Shown: positions 11,062 to 20,113 of the stretch, one piece after another
How the letters are laid out: every line of letters begins with the position of its first letter
How positions within the stretch are numbered: the first letter of the stretch is position 1
NCBI RefSeq assembly: GCF_032918005.1
Contig: NZ_CP136628.1
Span: 1 to 64,000 of the forward strand
Direction: 5' to 3'
Origin: Bradyrhizobium sp. NDS-1
Lineage (GTDB): Bacteria; Pseudomonadota; Alphaproteobacteria; Rhizobiales; Xanthobacteraceae
DNA length: 64,000 nucleotides
Notes under the pieces: model-generated
What the model was told of the DNA's origin: nothing
What the model saw: the letters and a program-made list of their open reading frames with translations, nothing else
The model's database searches: none
Position numbers and translations under genes: made by a program

Positions 11062-12357
11062 GTGGCGCCCATCCAATATATCGTCGAGGGCGGTCACCGG
11101 CTCTCGGGCTCGATCGAGCCGTCCGGCAACAAGAATTCGGCGCTGCCGATCATCGCCGCCGCGCTGCTCACCGAGCATCCGGTGACCCTGGAGAACGTGC
11201 CGCGGATCCGCGACACCGAAACGCTGGTCGAGCTGATCCGCTCGGTCGGCGCGTCGGCGGAATGGACCGCCCGCAATACGCTGCACATCCACGCCAAGAG
11301 CATCCGCGCCGCCGACCTCGACCCGGAGCTGTGCGTGCGCATCCGCGCCTCGATCCTGCTCGCGGGCCCGCTGCTCGCGCGCTGCGGCGAAGTGATGCTG
11401 CCGCCGCCCGGCGGCGACGTCATCGGCCGCCGCAGGCTGGACACGCATGTGCTGGCGCTGGAGCAATTGGGCGCAAAAGTCACGGCGACCGACCGGCTCG
11501 AATTCCGCGCGCCCAAACTCGCTGGTGCCGACGTGTTCCTGGACGAGCCGAGCGTCACCGCGACCGAGAACGCGCTGGTCGCGGCGGTCGCCGCGGACGG
11601 CGTCACCCATTTGCGCAACGCGGCCTCCGAGCCGCACGTGCAGGATCTCGCCAACTTCCTGGTCGCGCTCGGTGCGAAGATCGAGGGCATCGGCACCAAC
11701 ACCATGATCGTGCATGGGCCGGCAACGCTGGGGGAAGCGACCTATCGGATCCAGCCCGACCACATCGAGGTCGGCTCGCTGATCGGGCTCGCCGCCGTGA
11801 CGCGCTCGCCGCTGCGCATCACGCGCGCCGGTGTCGAGCACCTGCGCTCGATCCGCATGGGGTTCGAGCGGCTCGGCATCGTCTGCCGCGTCGAGGGCGA
11901 CGACCTCATCGTGCCGTCGAACCAGACGCTGAAAATCCAGGACGATTTCGGCGGCCACGTGCCGAAGCTGGAAGACCAGCCCTGGCCGGCCTTTCCCGCC
12001 GATTTGATGTCGATTGCGATCGTCACCGCCACGCAATGCGAGGGCGTGATCCTGATGTTCGAGAAAATGTTCGAATCGCGGATGTTCTTCGTCGACAAGC
12101 TGATCGCGATGGGTGCGCGCATCGTGCTGTGCGACCCGCACCGTGCGATCATCGCAGGGCCCAGCCGCCTGCACGGCGCGACCATGACCTCGCCCGATAT
12201 CCGCGCCGGCATGGCCATGCTGCTGGCCGCCGTGTGCGCCCAGGGCACCTCCACCATCAACAACGCCGACCAGATCGAGCGAGGCTACGAGCGGATCGAG
12301 GAACGGCTCAATGTACTGGGTGCGAAGATCAAGCGCGTGCCGGAGCGAAAGGGCTGA
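11062..12357 (+). CDS. murA: UDP-N-acetylglucosamine 1-carboxyvinyltransferase (MurA), Asp-type active site
   Basis: MurA transfers enolpyruvate from PEP to UDP-GlcNAc in the first committed step of peptidoglycan synthesis. From GTG 11062 the product is 431 aa (MAPIQYIVEGG...), normal for the family; AGGA lies 13 nt upstream. Conserved residues include SGNKNSALPI (Lys24, Asn25), FPADL near 310, and ERGYERIEERL near the C-terminus. The active-site loop reads PPGGDVIGRRRLDTHV, so residue 119 is Asp where most MurA proteins have the Cys (E. coli Cys115). Asp at this place is known from Mycobacterium and gives fosfomycin insensitivity. An upstream in-frame ATG at 10993 would add 23 residues unlike the family. 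Confidence 0.93.
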   Translation: MAPIQYIVEGGHRLSGSIEPSGNKNSALPIIAAALLTEHPVTLENVPRIRDTETLVELIRSVGASAEWTARNTLHIHAKSIRAADLDPELCVRIRASILLAGPLLARCGEVMLPPPGGDVIGRRRLDTHVLALEQLGAKVTATDRLEFRAPKLAGADVFLDEPSVTATENALVAAVAADGVTHLRNAASEPHVQDLANFLVALGAKIEGIGTNTMIVHGPATLGEATYRIQPDHIEVGSLIGLAAVTRSPLRITRAGVEHLRSIRMGFERLGIVCRVEGDDLIVPSNQTLKIQDDFGGHVPKLEDQPWPAFPADLMSIAIVTATQCEGVILMFEKMFESRMFFVDKLIAMGARIVLCDPHRAIIAGPSRLHGATMTSPDIRAGMAMLLAAVCAQGTSTINNADQIERGYERIEERLNVLGAKIKRVPERKG

Positions 12358-12394
12358 GGTCCTGTTGAGGCAGAGGCGGCGAGGCGCACAGTAT

Positions 12395-12487
12395 CGTAGG
12401 GTGGGCAAAGCGCAGCGTGCCCACGCATCTCTTGCAATATGAGATAGGTGGTGGGCACGGCGCTTGCGCGCCTTTGCCCACCCTACG
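12395..12487. repeat. Palindromic intergenic repeat, GTAGGGTGGGCAAAG family, copy 2
   Basis: CGTAGGGTGGGCAAAG (12395-12410) is mirrored by CTTTGCCCACCCTACG (12472-12487), a perfect 16-bp inverted repeat. An inner pair CGTGCCCAC (12415-12423) and GTGGGCACG (12452-12460) nests inside. This is the shorter and better preserved of two copies in the window (the other is 2820-2946). It lies between murA and the MATE gene and would be folded as a long cruciform or RNA hairpin. Confidence 0.85.
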
Positions 12488-12570
12488 GTACCGATCTAGC
12501 GGATAGATCCCCTCACCGTCTTGCGCTTGGGGCCATGTTTTCGTCGCGCGGCCGTGCTATTGAGCCCGCC

Positions 12571-13965
12571 ATGCTCGACACCGTCCAACATCATTCGCAG
12601 CCGCAAGCCGGCGTGCCGCAAAACCATCTCGCGCAGGAGTTCGTCGAGACGCTGCGGCTGGCCGTGCCGCTGATGCTGACGCAGCTCGGGCAGATCGCGA
12701 TGATTACGACCGATCTTGCCATGATCGGGCACCTCGGCGAGAGCGCGGTGGCCGCGGCGGCGCTGGCGCATACGGTCTATTTCGTCAACTTCACCTTCGG
12801 GCTGGGATTGATGTCGGCGGTGTCGCCGCTCGCCGCGCAGGCCTTTGGAGCTGGCGACGTCAAGCTGATCCGCCGCTCCTTGCGGGTCGGGCTGTGGGTC
12901 GCCTTGCTGATGTCGCTGCCGATGATGGCCTCGCCGCTCTATGGCGAGACAATCCTGCTCGCGCTGGGTCAGGTGCCGCAATCGGCCGCGCTCGCCCAGC
13001 GCTACCTGAATGGCCTCGCCTGGGGCATCGCGCCGGCGCTGGGCTTTATCGCGCTCCGCAGCATGATGAGCGCGGTGAACCGGCCGCAGGCGCCCCTGTG
13101 GATCACGGTCGCGGCGATCCCGATCAATGCCGTCCTCGTCTACGTCCTGATCCACGGTCTGTTCGGGCTCCCGGAGCTCGGCCTGTTCGGCGCGGGGCTT
13201 GCGACCACGCTGGTCAATCTCGGCACCTTCCTCGCCGCACTCGCCATTGCCGCCTGGCGCAAGCCGTTTTCGGACTATCATCCGCTCGCCCGTCTCTGGC
13301 GGATCGATTGGCCCTTGATGCGCCAGCTGATCGCGATCGGCGCACCGATCTCGTTCTCGCTGCTGATGGAATACGGCCTCTTCTCATCGGCAGCGCTGCT
13401 GATGGGACTGATCTCGACGACGGCGCTCGCGGCGCATCAGATCGCGCTGCAGGTCACGGCGGTGCTGTTCATGGTTCCGCTCGGCATCGGCATGGCCGCG
13501 ACCGTGCGCGTCGGCCACGCCTTCGGCCGGGGCGAACCGGCGGCGGTGAGGCGCGCCGGGCTGGTCGCGACCGTGCTCGGAATCGCGCTGGTCTCCGCAC
13601 TGACGATCGCGATCATTCTCGGCCGCTACCAGCTCGGCCGGCTGTTCTTCGGCAGCAGTGAGGCCGCCGCGGCAACCGTCGAGCTGACCGCGACATTGCT
13701 GGTGGTCGGCGCGACCTTCTTCATCGCCGACGGGCTCCAGACCATCGTTGGCGGCGCGCTGCGCGGCATCAACGACACCAAGATGACACTCGTGTTCGCG
13801 GCGATCGGCTATTGGTGCATCGCCTTTCCCATCGCCTGGGTGTTGGCTTTCCACACCGGACTGGGCGCGATCGGCGTCTGGGTCGGATTCTCGGTCGGGA
13901 CATTTGTCTATGCCGGTCTTCTGATCTTGCGCTTCCGGATGCTGACGCGCAGATTGGCGGGATGA
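12571..13965 (+). CDS. MATE family multidrug/cation efflux transporter
   Basis: A NorM-type MATE exporter, an inner-membrane antiporter that expels cationic drugs or metabolites. From ATG 12571 it has 464 residues with about 12 hydrophobic segments and typical MATE features: an opening PLMLTQLGQIAMITTDLAMIGHLG, ALAHTVYF, MSAVSPLAAQAFGAGD and later GGALRGINDTK. An in-frame ATG at 12535 adds 12 residues and is an alternative start; farther upstream the frame crosses the palindromic repeat. Its stop overlaps the start of the following DUF2867 gene (ATGA), so the two are probably translationally coupled. Substrate is unknown. Confidence 0.9.
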   Translation: MLDTVQHHSQPQAGVPQNHLAQEFVETLRLAVPLMLTQLGQIAMITTDLAMIGHLGESAVAAAALAHTVYFVNFTFGLGLMSAVSPLAAQAFGAGDVKLIRRSLRVGLWVALLMSLPMMASPLYGETILLALGQVPQSAALAQRYLNGLAWGIAPALGFIALRSMMSAVNRPQAPLWITVAAIPINAVLVYVLIHGLFGLPELGLFGAGLATTLVNLGTFLAALAIAAWRKPFSDYHPLARLWRIDWPLMRQLIAIGAPISFSLLMEYGLFSSAALLMGLISTTALAAHQIALQVTAVLFMVPLGIGMAATVRVGHAFGRGEPAAVRRAGLVATVLGIALVSALTIAIILGRYQLGRLFFGSSEAAAATVELTATLLVVGATFFIADGLQTIVGGALRGINDTKMTLVFAAIGYWCIAFPIAWVLAFHTGLGAIGVWVGFSVGTFVYAGLLILRFRMLTRRLAG

Positions 13966-14450
13966 TCGGAATTGCCCGCGAAGTCACACCTGAGGTCGAC
14001 ACCAATGCGCTGCTATCAGGCGCGCAGTTCGCCGACGCGTTTCGCGTCGAGATCGGCGCAGCGCACGTGAATGCCCGCGAGGCCTGCACCCGGATGGTGC
14101 TGCACGGACCGCGCTGGATCGATGCGCTGCTGCGCCTGCGCCATATTCTGGTGTCGCCGTTCGGCCTGAAGACATCCGGTGAAGGTGCGCCGGCACCGGG
14201 CGGATTGATCGGCCTGTTTCCGGTGCTGAGCGAAACGCCCGAGCGGCTGGTCGCCGGATTCGACGATTCTCACCTGGATTTTCGCATTGTCGTCGACGTG
14301 ACGGGCGATGCGGCGAGCCGCCGGGTGACCTCGACCACGCTGGTGCGGACGCATAATCTCCTCGGCCGGACCTACCTCACCCTCATCATGCCCTTCCACA
14401 AGCTCGTGGTCCGCAGCATGATGGGACGGATCGTCGAGCCCGCGCGCTAG
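13962..14450 (+). CDS. DUF2867 domain-containing protein
   Basis: A 162-residue protein matching the DUF2867 pattern: an N-terminal AREACTRMVLHGPRWIDALL segment, FGLK, LIGLFPVLSETPERLVAG, a DDSHLDFRIVV strand, and the C-terminal VRTHNLLGRTYLTLIMPFHKLVV. Its biochemical role is not established. ATG 13962 overlaps the MATE stop by the ATGA arrangement, which fixes the start and implies co-translation. It ends one base before the convergent FUSC-type gene's stop. Why a DUF2867 protein should be coupled to an exporter is not known to me. Confidence 0.82.
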   Translation: MIGIAREVTPEVDTNALLSGAQFADAFRVEIGAAHVNAREACTRMVLHGPRWIDALLRLRHILVSPFGLKTSGEGAPAPGGLIGLFPVLSETPERLVAGFDDSHLDFRIVVDVTGDAASRRVTSTTLVRTHNLLGRTYLTLIMPFHKLVVRSMMGRIVEPAR

Positions 14451-14451
14451 C

Positions 14452-15567
14452 TCATTCGGCGACCCGCGCCGGCTTGTCCGCCGCTGCCTCCGACCATTCG
14501 CCGACGACGCGGTCGAGATCGCAGAGATTCTGGTGCATCTGCTCCAGCGAGAAACCGAGCGCGAAAAAGCGTTCGGCGGTGTCGCTGGGCTGGCCGCGGA
14601 TCAGGCCATCGTGACGGACGGCGGCGACGGCCTCGGCATAGTGCTGGAGCGCGACATGGACGGGATGGATCGGCGGCGCGCCGGCGCCTTCGCGCAAGGC
14701 GCTGGCGGCCGAACGCAGGAAGCGCGCGATCACCATCGAAACCTCGGTCAGCGGACCTGCGAGCCGCGTCTGCACGTTGGCCGGCAGCGGCACCACGGTG
14801 GCGCGGCCGATCATCACGACGTCATGGCGCAGCCTCAGGATGGTTCGCAGCAAGGGGCCAGTATCCGGACCGCTCGACAGGCGCGCGGCGCGCTCGCGCT
14901 CGGCTTCGGAGCCGATCGCATTGAGGTTGACCATGGCGCTGCCGATGCCGTCCTGGATCCGGTGCAGCGCATCGTTGTCGCGGCCGCGGGTGAGGCCCGC
15001 GAGCAGCTCGGTGAAGGCATCGGCGATCAGCTCGAGCAGTTTCGCCGCGCTGGCGCGGATCTGCCGCACCGCGCGTGACGGCAGCACCAGGAAGGAGACG
15101 ACGAGGCCGGTGATGGCGCCGACCGCGACCTCGCTGACGCGGTCGATTGCCGACGTCAGGGGATCGGAGTGATGCATGGTCGGAACCAGCAGCACGATCA
15201 CGGCGGTCACGGTGGCCGCACTCAGGCTCGGATTGATCGCAGCGATGAAAGCGAGCGGGGCGACCGACAGCACCAGCAATCCCAGTAGCCCGGCTTCGCT
15301 GGAATAAGGGATCAGGATCGCGATGGCACCGCCATAGATCGCGCCGCCGATGGTGCCGAGCATGTAGTCACGCGTCGCCTTCAGCGAGCGGCCGACGCTC
15401 ATCTGGGTCACGATCAGCGAGGTCAGGACCGCCCAGAGCGGCAACAGCAGATGCAGCGCGGTGGCGAGCGCATAGGCCGCGACAGCCGCAACCGTGACCC
15501 GGATCGCCAATCCGAGTTGCGTCCGCCGCGACCTGATCCGGTCGAACATCTGCCTTGCGCGCGTCAT
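14452..15567 (-). CDS. FUSC family membrane protein (aromatic acid exporter-like)
   Basis: An inner-membrane protein of the fusaric acid resistance/aromatic acid exporter type. The N-terminal half has about six hydrophobic segments, starting with RTQLGLAIRVTVAAVAAYAL, followed by LWAVLTSLIVTQMSVGRSLK, a typical FUSC signature, and GTIGGAIYG. The C-terminal half is soluble and helical. The start is uncertain: ATG 15567 gives 371 aa, while a GTG at 15618 would add 17 basic residues. It faces the upstream genes convergently and diverges from the MmgE/PrpD gene at 15685. The substrate is unknown. Confidence 0.82.
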   Translation of the reverse strand: MTRARQMFDRIRSRRTQLGLAIRVTVAAVAAYALATALHLLLPLWAVLTSLIVTQMSVGRSLKATRDYMLGTIGGAIYGGAIAILIPYSSEAGLLGLLVLSVAPLAFIAAINPSLSAATVTAVIVLLVPTMHHSDPLTSAIDRVSEVAVGAITGLVVSFLVLPSRAVRQIRASAAKLLELIADAFTELLAGLTRGRDNDALHRIQDGIGSAMVNLNAIGSEAERERAARLSSGPDTGPLLRTILRLRHDVVMIGRATVVPLPANVQTRLAGPLTEVSMVIARFLRSAASALREGAGAPPIHPVHVALQHYAEAVAAVRHDGLIRGQPSDTAERFFALGFSLEQMHQNLCDLDRVVGEWSEAAADKPARVAE

Positions 15568-15684
15568 GCGGAATATCCCGATCCTCTTGAGCCGGGCAAA
15601 AGCATGGCTGATGCCCACGGCCGCAAGGCCGCTTGAAAGGCCAAATCAGCCCGCCTAACTTGCGCGCCAAAACGAGGAAACACG

Positions 15685-17052
15685 ATGGCTCACGAAACCG
15701 CAACGCTTGCCGCCTATGTCTTCAACCTGAAGTACCAGGATATTCCGGCAGAGGTCTTGGATCGCGCAAAAGTGCTGACGCTGGACTTCCTCGGCAGCGC
15801 GATCCGGGCAAGGCGCGAGGCGGAATCGACCCCGTCGATGCTGAAAATGCTGGAAGCGCTGGCCCTCGACACCAAGGGTGAATCCACCGTGTTCGGCGAT
15901 GCCAAGACCTGGACGCCGGCGGTCGCCGCGCTGCTCAACGGCGCGCTCGGCCATTCGCTCGATTTCGACGATACCCACGCCGATTCCTCGCTGCATCCGA
16001 GTGCACCGGTGGTTCCGGCCGCCTTCGCCGTCGGCGAGATGGTCGGCGCCTCCGGACGCGATGTCTTGACCGCGATCGTGGCGGGTTACGAGGTCTGCTG
16101 CCGGCTCGGCAATGCGCTCGATCCCACTTCGCATTATGCGCGCGGCTTCCACCCGACCGCGACCGCCGGCACCTATGGCGCGGCAGCCGCCGCCGGAAAG
16201 CTGTTCGGCCTCTCCGAGCAGCAGCTCATCGCCGCCTTTGGCGTCTCCGGCAGCCAGGCGGCAGGCTCGCTGCAATTCCTGGTCAACGGCGCCTGGAACA
16301 AGCGTTACCAGGTCGGCGCCGCCGCGATGAACGGGGTGATCGCCGCGACGCTCGCCCGTAACGATTTCGTCGGCTCTGCGGAATCGGTCGAGGGCAAGCA
16401 CGGCCTGCTCGCCGGCTATACCGACGACGCGCATCCGGACAAGGCCGTCGCCGAGCTCGGCAAGACCTACGAGACCATGAAGATCGGCGTAAAGCCCTAT
16501 CCGAGCTGCCGCTACACGCACGCCGCCATCGACGCGCTGATCGCGATGCGGCGCGAGCACAATCTGACACCCGACCAGGTCAAGCGCGTCGAGATCGGGC
16601 TGCACCGCAACGGCATCACCCTGACCGGCGATGCCGCCACCAAGCGGCATCCGACCTCGATCGTCGGCGGCCAGTTCTCGATGTTCTTCACCGGCGCTCT
16701 CGCGCTCGACCAGGGCTCGTTCGGCTGGGACGATTACAGCCGCCTTGGTGACAGCGCGATCGACGCGCTCGCCGACAAGTTCGACGTGGTGCAGGACGAC
16801 CGGCTCGAGATCGGCCGCACCCATCCGTTCGGCGCGCGCGTCAGCATCATCACGGAGGACGGCGTGCATGAGCGGCTCTATGCCGATCCCTCCGGTGAGC
16901 CCAATTCGTTCCCGGATGCTCAGGCGATGCAGCAGAAATTCCTGACCTTGGCACGGCCGGTGCTGAACGCGCGCGCGGAGAAATTCGCGGATGCGATCAT
17001 GGCACTGGAGCGGTTCGAGCGCGTGGCGCAGGCGACGGAATTGGGAAGGTAA
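15685..17052 (+). CDS. MmgE/PrpD family protein
   Basis: A 455-residue member of the MmgE/PrpD family, which includes 2-methylcitrate dehydratase and cis-aconitate decarboxylase, but most members have unknown substrates. Family landmarks are DRAKVLTLDFLGSAIRAR near the N-terminus, LNGALGHSLDFDDTHAD, HPSAPVVPAAFAVGE, GYEVCCRLG, GFHPTATAGTYGAAAAAG and VKPYPSCRYTHAAIDAL. GAGGAAACAC before ATG 15685 is a good ribosome binding site. No prpB/prpC genes are nearby, so a role in the methylcitrate cycle is not supported by context. Confidence 0.9.
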   Translation: MAHETATLAAYVFNLKYQDIPAEVLDRAKVLTLDFLGSAIRARREAESTPSMLKMLEALALDTKGESTVFGDAKTWTPAVAALLNGALGHSLDFDDTHADSSLHPSAPVVPAAFAVGEMVGASGRDVLTAIVAGYEVCCRLGNALDPTSHYARGFHPTATAGTYGAAAAAGKLFGLSEQQLIAAFGVSGSQAAGSLQFLVNGAWNKRYQVGAAAMNGVIAATLARNDFVGSAESVEGKHGLLAGYTDDAHPDKAVAELGKTYETMKIGVKPYPSCRYTHAAIDALIAMRREHNLTPDQVKRVEIGLHRNGITLTGDAATKRHPTSIVGGQFSMFFTGALALDQGSFGWDDYSRLGDSAIDALADKFDVVQDDRLEIGRTHPFGARVSIITEDGVHERLYADPSGEPNSFPDAQAMQQKFLTLARPVLNARAEKFADAIMALERFERVAQATELGR

Positions 17053-17084
17053 TTGGATTCCAGCCGCGCAGGCGGTGCACCCTC

Positions 17085-17222
17085 GCCCCTTGTGGAATAG
17101 GGTGGATGCGCGAAGCGCAGCCGGGTGAGGGGTTCTCTCCGCGAATCCGACTCTCATTTGGATGCGCGGAGAGATACCCCTCATCCGGCGCTTCGCGCCA
17201 CCTTTTCCCACAAGGGGAGAAG
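17085..17222. repeat. Large extragenic palindrome between convergent genes
   Basis: CGCCCCTTGTGG (17089) is mirrored by CCCACAAGGGG (17208-17218), AGGGTGGATGCGCGAAGCGC by GCGCTTCGCGCCACCTT, and GGGTGAGGGG by CCCCTCATCC, with a central CTCTCCGCG/CGCGGAGAG pair. The result is a compound palindrome of about 135 bp. It lies between the ends of the MmgE/PrpD gene and the convergent serine hydrolase. Confidence 0.8.
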
Positions 17223-17254
17223 GGAAGAAGAGGCGGCGCTGCGCCTCGCTGCAA

Positions 17255-18685
17255 TCAATTCACTCCCGCTATCTTTCCCTTCCCGCGCGTTGCCGCCACC
17301 ACGTCGCGCACGAGATCGAACACGCCGTCGGCCTGCGGCGGTCCGTTCGGCGAGCGTCCCATCCGCACGATCACCAGCTTCTCCGAGGGGATGACGATGG
17401 TGTATTGCCCGATCGTACCCTTGGCGAAGAAGGCATCGCGCGGCCAGCCGTGCTCCACGCGAAATGACGCGCCAAAACTGTCGCCCTGGTTGGTCCAGAA
17501 ACCGGCGCCGATGCCGACCCACGCGTTCGGTGTCGGCGAGGCCGTGTAGTTCACCCATCCCTCGGGCAGGATGCGCTTGCCGCCGGCGACGCCGTCGTCG
17601 AGATAGAGCTGGCCGAAGCGCGCCCAGTCGCGCGCCGATGCCAGCATTTCGCTCGAGCCCTCGATCGTGCCCGAACCATCGAGCTGAAGCGTGACATGGC
17701 GCATGCCGAGCGGGGCGAACAATTCGCGGCGCGCGAAGCGGAGCGCATCCGCGGGATTTCCGCCGGCAGCATCGCGGATCAGACGCGAGAGGATGAGGGT
17801 GTTGCCGTCATGATAATTCCACGCCGTGCCGGGCGCGGTCTTGAGCGGGGTGCTCGCGGCATAGGCCGCCATGTCAGCCTCCACGAACTTCATCCGGTTG
17901 ACTGGCTCGAAGACCGAGCCAAGCGAGGCCTCCAATGAACTGCCGAGCGCAAGGCCCGCGGTGTGCCGCAACAATTGATCGACGGTGATGGCATGACGTG
18001 GATCATCCGGATTTGCCCAAGCCGCGACCGGCGCGGGCCCGTCGAGCTTGAGTCTGCCCTGGCGCACCAGCACACCTGTCAGCGCCGAAATCACCGATTT
18101 CGTCATGGAGAAGCCGAGCAACTGTGTCTCCGGTCCGATGCCGTCGGCGTAGCGCTCGGCGATGACGCGGCCGGCCTTCATCACGACGATGGCGCGGGTG
18201 CGGCGGTGAGGCGGCTGTGCGGATTCGGTGAAGGCCTTTTCGAGCGCGACAGCCAGCTCCCGGGTTTGCGCCGACACGATCGCAGGACCGGCGATTTCGG
18301 GCAGCAATGCCGGCGGCCTGTCGTCGGCGGGCGACACCGCCACATCGGCAAGTGCCGCGCCATGGTCGAGCGTGCAGCCGAGACCTTCGCGATAGACGGC
18401 ATGGCTGCGGCCAATGCCGAACAGCGTCACCGTGACGTCCTTGCGGACGCGGTCGACCCGGTAGTCCATCGCCCAGGTAATCAGACCGGTCCCGGGCATG
18501 GCATCGGTGGTCTCGACAAAGTTGCGCCGGGGGTCGAGGCCGGAGACGAACGTTTCCGAGCACAGGATGCCGGCGACGAAGCCGGTGGCGACCCTGGGCA
18601 CATCGCGGGCCCGGGCGGCGCCGAGCGCAAGGCCGGCGCAGACGATGGTGGTGGCGAGGAGGACGATCTTGCGGCGGCGGGTCAC
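17255..18685 (-). CDS. Serine hydrolase (beta-lactamase/6-aminohexanoate-dimer hydrolase type)
   Basis: An exported serine hydrolase of the class C beta-lactamase superfamily. From GTG 18685 the product is 476 aa. GGAG (complement of 18693-18696) is 7 nt before this GTG, which decides the start. A Thr-Arg-Arg-Arg-Lys N-terminus and the hydrophobic stretch IVLLATTIVCAGLALGAA form a signal peptide or anchor. The catalytic SxxK is SMTK in LLGFSMTKSVIS, and NYHDGN takes the place of the YxN-type second motif, as in nylon-oligomer hydrolase relatives. It lies downstream of, and in the same direction as, the membrane AraC regulator, which may control it. The substrate is unknown. Confidence 0.87.
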   Translation of the reverse strand: MTRRRKIVLLATTIVCAGLALGAARARDVPRVATGFVAGILCSETFVSGLDPRRNFVETTDAMPGTGLITWAMDYRVDRVRKDVTVTLFGIGRSHAVYREGLGCTLDHGAALADVAVSPADDRPPALLPEIAGPAIVSAQTRELAVALEKAFTESAQPPHRRTRAIVVMKAGRVIAERYADGIGPETQLLGFSMTKSVISALTGVLVRQGRLKLDGPAPVAAWANPDDPRHAITVDQLLRHTAGLALGSSLEASLGSVFEPVNRMKFVEADMAAYAASTPLKTAPGTAWNYHDGNTLILSRLIRDAAGGNPADALRFARRELFAPLGMRHVTLQLDGSGTIEGSSEMLASARDWARFGQLYLDDGVAGGKRILPEGWVNYTASPTPNAWVGIGAGFWTNQGDSFGASFRVEHGWPRDAFFAKGTIGQYTIVIPSEKLVIVRMGRSPNGPPQADGVFDLVRDVVAATRGKGKIAGVN

Positions 18686-18826
18686 GGGCTTTCTCCGGCT
18701 GGGAACATGGCGGGAGGAAGCGGCACGCGGACGGTGGATGCTCACCGGATTTGGAAATCGGCCTGCCTGAAACCGCAGCGCGCTGGCCGATTCCAAAATA
18801 TTGCTGCGGTTACAGAGGTTTAAAAC

Positions 18827-19888
18827 CTAGGCTGCGTTCACCTTGAGGCGCCGGTACTCGGTCGGCGTCACGCCGGTCACGGCCTTGAAGGCGCGGTTGA
18901 ACGGCCCCAGCGACTGGAAGCCCGCATCCATCGCGATGGTGATGACGGGGACCTCCGCCTGGACGGGATCGGCCAGCGCGGCCTTGGCCTCCTCGATCCG
19001 GTGGTTGTTCAGGAACACATTGAAGTTGCGGTAGCCGAGCCGCTGGTTGATCAGCCGGCGCAGGCGATATTCCGGGATTTTCAGCCGGCCAGCGAGCACC
19101 CCGATGGTGATGTTCTCGTGGCGATAGATCCGCTCGTCCGCCATCAAGCGCATCAGGGCGTCGATAAGCTTTTGGTCGGCGGCATCCTCGGTCGCAGGTT
19201 GACTGGAAACAATCGGTGGTGCGGGCTCCGCTGTGGCCGGAAACAGGTCCGCTCCGTCCACGCGCATCATGGCATAGACGATCGCCGCAACGGTACAGGT
19301 GAGCGCGCCCGCATTGACGGTTTCGGCGACATCGCCGACGTGGTAGCCGGCGGCAGCGATCTGGAGCACAGCGTTCAGCCCGCCATAGAGCGCGATGGCG
19401 CAGACGATGAAGACGCGAGCGCTGCGGCGGCGCTCGACCAGGTCGGCCGGCCAGGAGGCGATCATCTTCCCGACCGCAAGCGCGATGAAACCGAGCACGA
19501 TCAGATTGACCACCGTCACCGAGAATCGCACATGGCCGCTGGGCGCAATCCAGACGCAGCCTGCGAAGCTGAATGCCGTCACCAGCGCCCAGATGCATCC
19601 GTGCCACCAGCGAAGGCGAAACTCGTCGTCGAACAGGGATCGTGTGAACAGCCAGAACACCACGATGGTGCCGGTCGACAACGCGACCAGCGGTGCGTGC
19701 AGGATCGGGATCGGTGACGTGACATCCACCGAATAGCTCGCCGCATGCGCGGCCGAACCGAGGGCAAAGGCGATGGCGAGACGGGCCGCCAGCACGTTGC
19801 GGAAATCGGAGACCAGCGACGCAGCCAGCATCAGCAGCAACGCCACGCTGGCGGCGCGGAAGGCGAGCTCTGTTGCCGCAAGGGTCAT
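18827..19888 (-). CDS. Membrane-embedded AraC family transcriptional regulator
   Basis: A 353-residue regulator with two parts. Residues about 1-210 contain six or seven hydrophobic segments with short loops, so this half sits in the inner membrane. After a Pro/Ala linker (about 220-240), residues 245-353 form an AraC/XylS helix-turn-helix pair ending in the family signature GFQSLGPFNRAFKAVTGVTPTEYR. The signal is presumably sensed within the membrane part. It is followed on the same strand, after 141 bp, by the serine hydrolase gene. A 14-bp palindrome lies 20 bp upstream of its start. Stimulus and target genes are unknown. Confidence 0.88.
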   Translation of the reverse strand: MTLAATELAFRAASVALLLMLAASLVSDFRNVLAARLAIAFALGSAAHAASYSVDVTSPIPILHAPLVALSTGTIVVFWLFTRSLFDDEFRLRWWHGCIWALVTAFSFAGCVWIAPSGHVRFSVTVVNLIVLGFIALAVGKMIASWPADLVERRRSARVFIVCAIALYGGLNAVLQIAAAGYHVGDVAETVNAGALTCTVAAIVYAMMRVDGADLFPATAEPAPPIVSSQPATEDAADQKLIDALMRLMADERIYRHENITIGVLAGRLKIPEYRLRRLINQRLGYRNFNVFLNNHRIEEAKAALADPVQAEVPVITIAMDAGFQSLGPFNRAFKAVTGVTPTEYRRLKVNAA

Positions 19889-19908
19889 CGGGTGATGCGA
19901 TCGGTCGC

Positions 19909-19922
19909 GGTTGACATCAACC
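19909..19922. promoter_or_regulatory. Candidate operator, GGTTGA-CA-TCAACC palindrome
   Basis: GGTTGA (19909-19914) and TCAACC (19917-19922) form a perfect 6-bp inverted repeat around CA, located 20 bp upstream of the membrane AraC gene in the 225-bp divergent gap to the pirin gene. The position suits an autoregulatory operator. The rest of the gap shows no further clear signal. Confidence 0.35.
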
Positions 19923-20113
19923 GAACATCCTTCGTCAGACGGCGCTTTTCAAGATGGATCCATATCAGAGAAACCATCACCCGCCCCTGTTTCCGGATTT
20001 GGTCTCGCCGATATCGCGCGATGACGGCAAATAGACCGTCGCGGCGTTGCGGCGGCGTCGCGACGGGGCCGTCAAATCCCGTTAAGATCGCCGCAATAGA
20101 GAAGGAATTCACC

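Noticed and set aside
19745..20113. In-frame 123-codon extension of the pirin gene
   Set aside because: It would overlap the divergent AraC gene and its upstream palindrome; a good ribosome binding site precedes ATG 20114.
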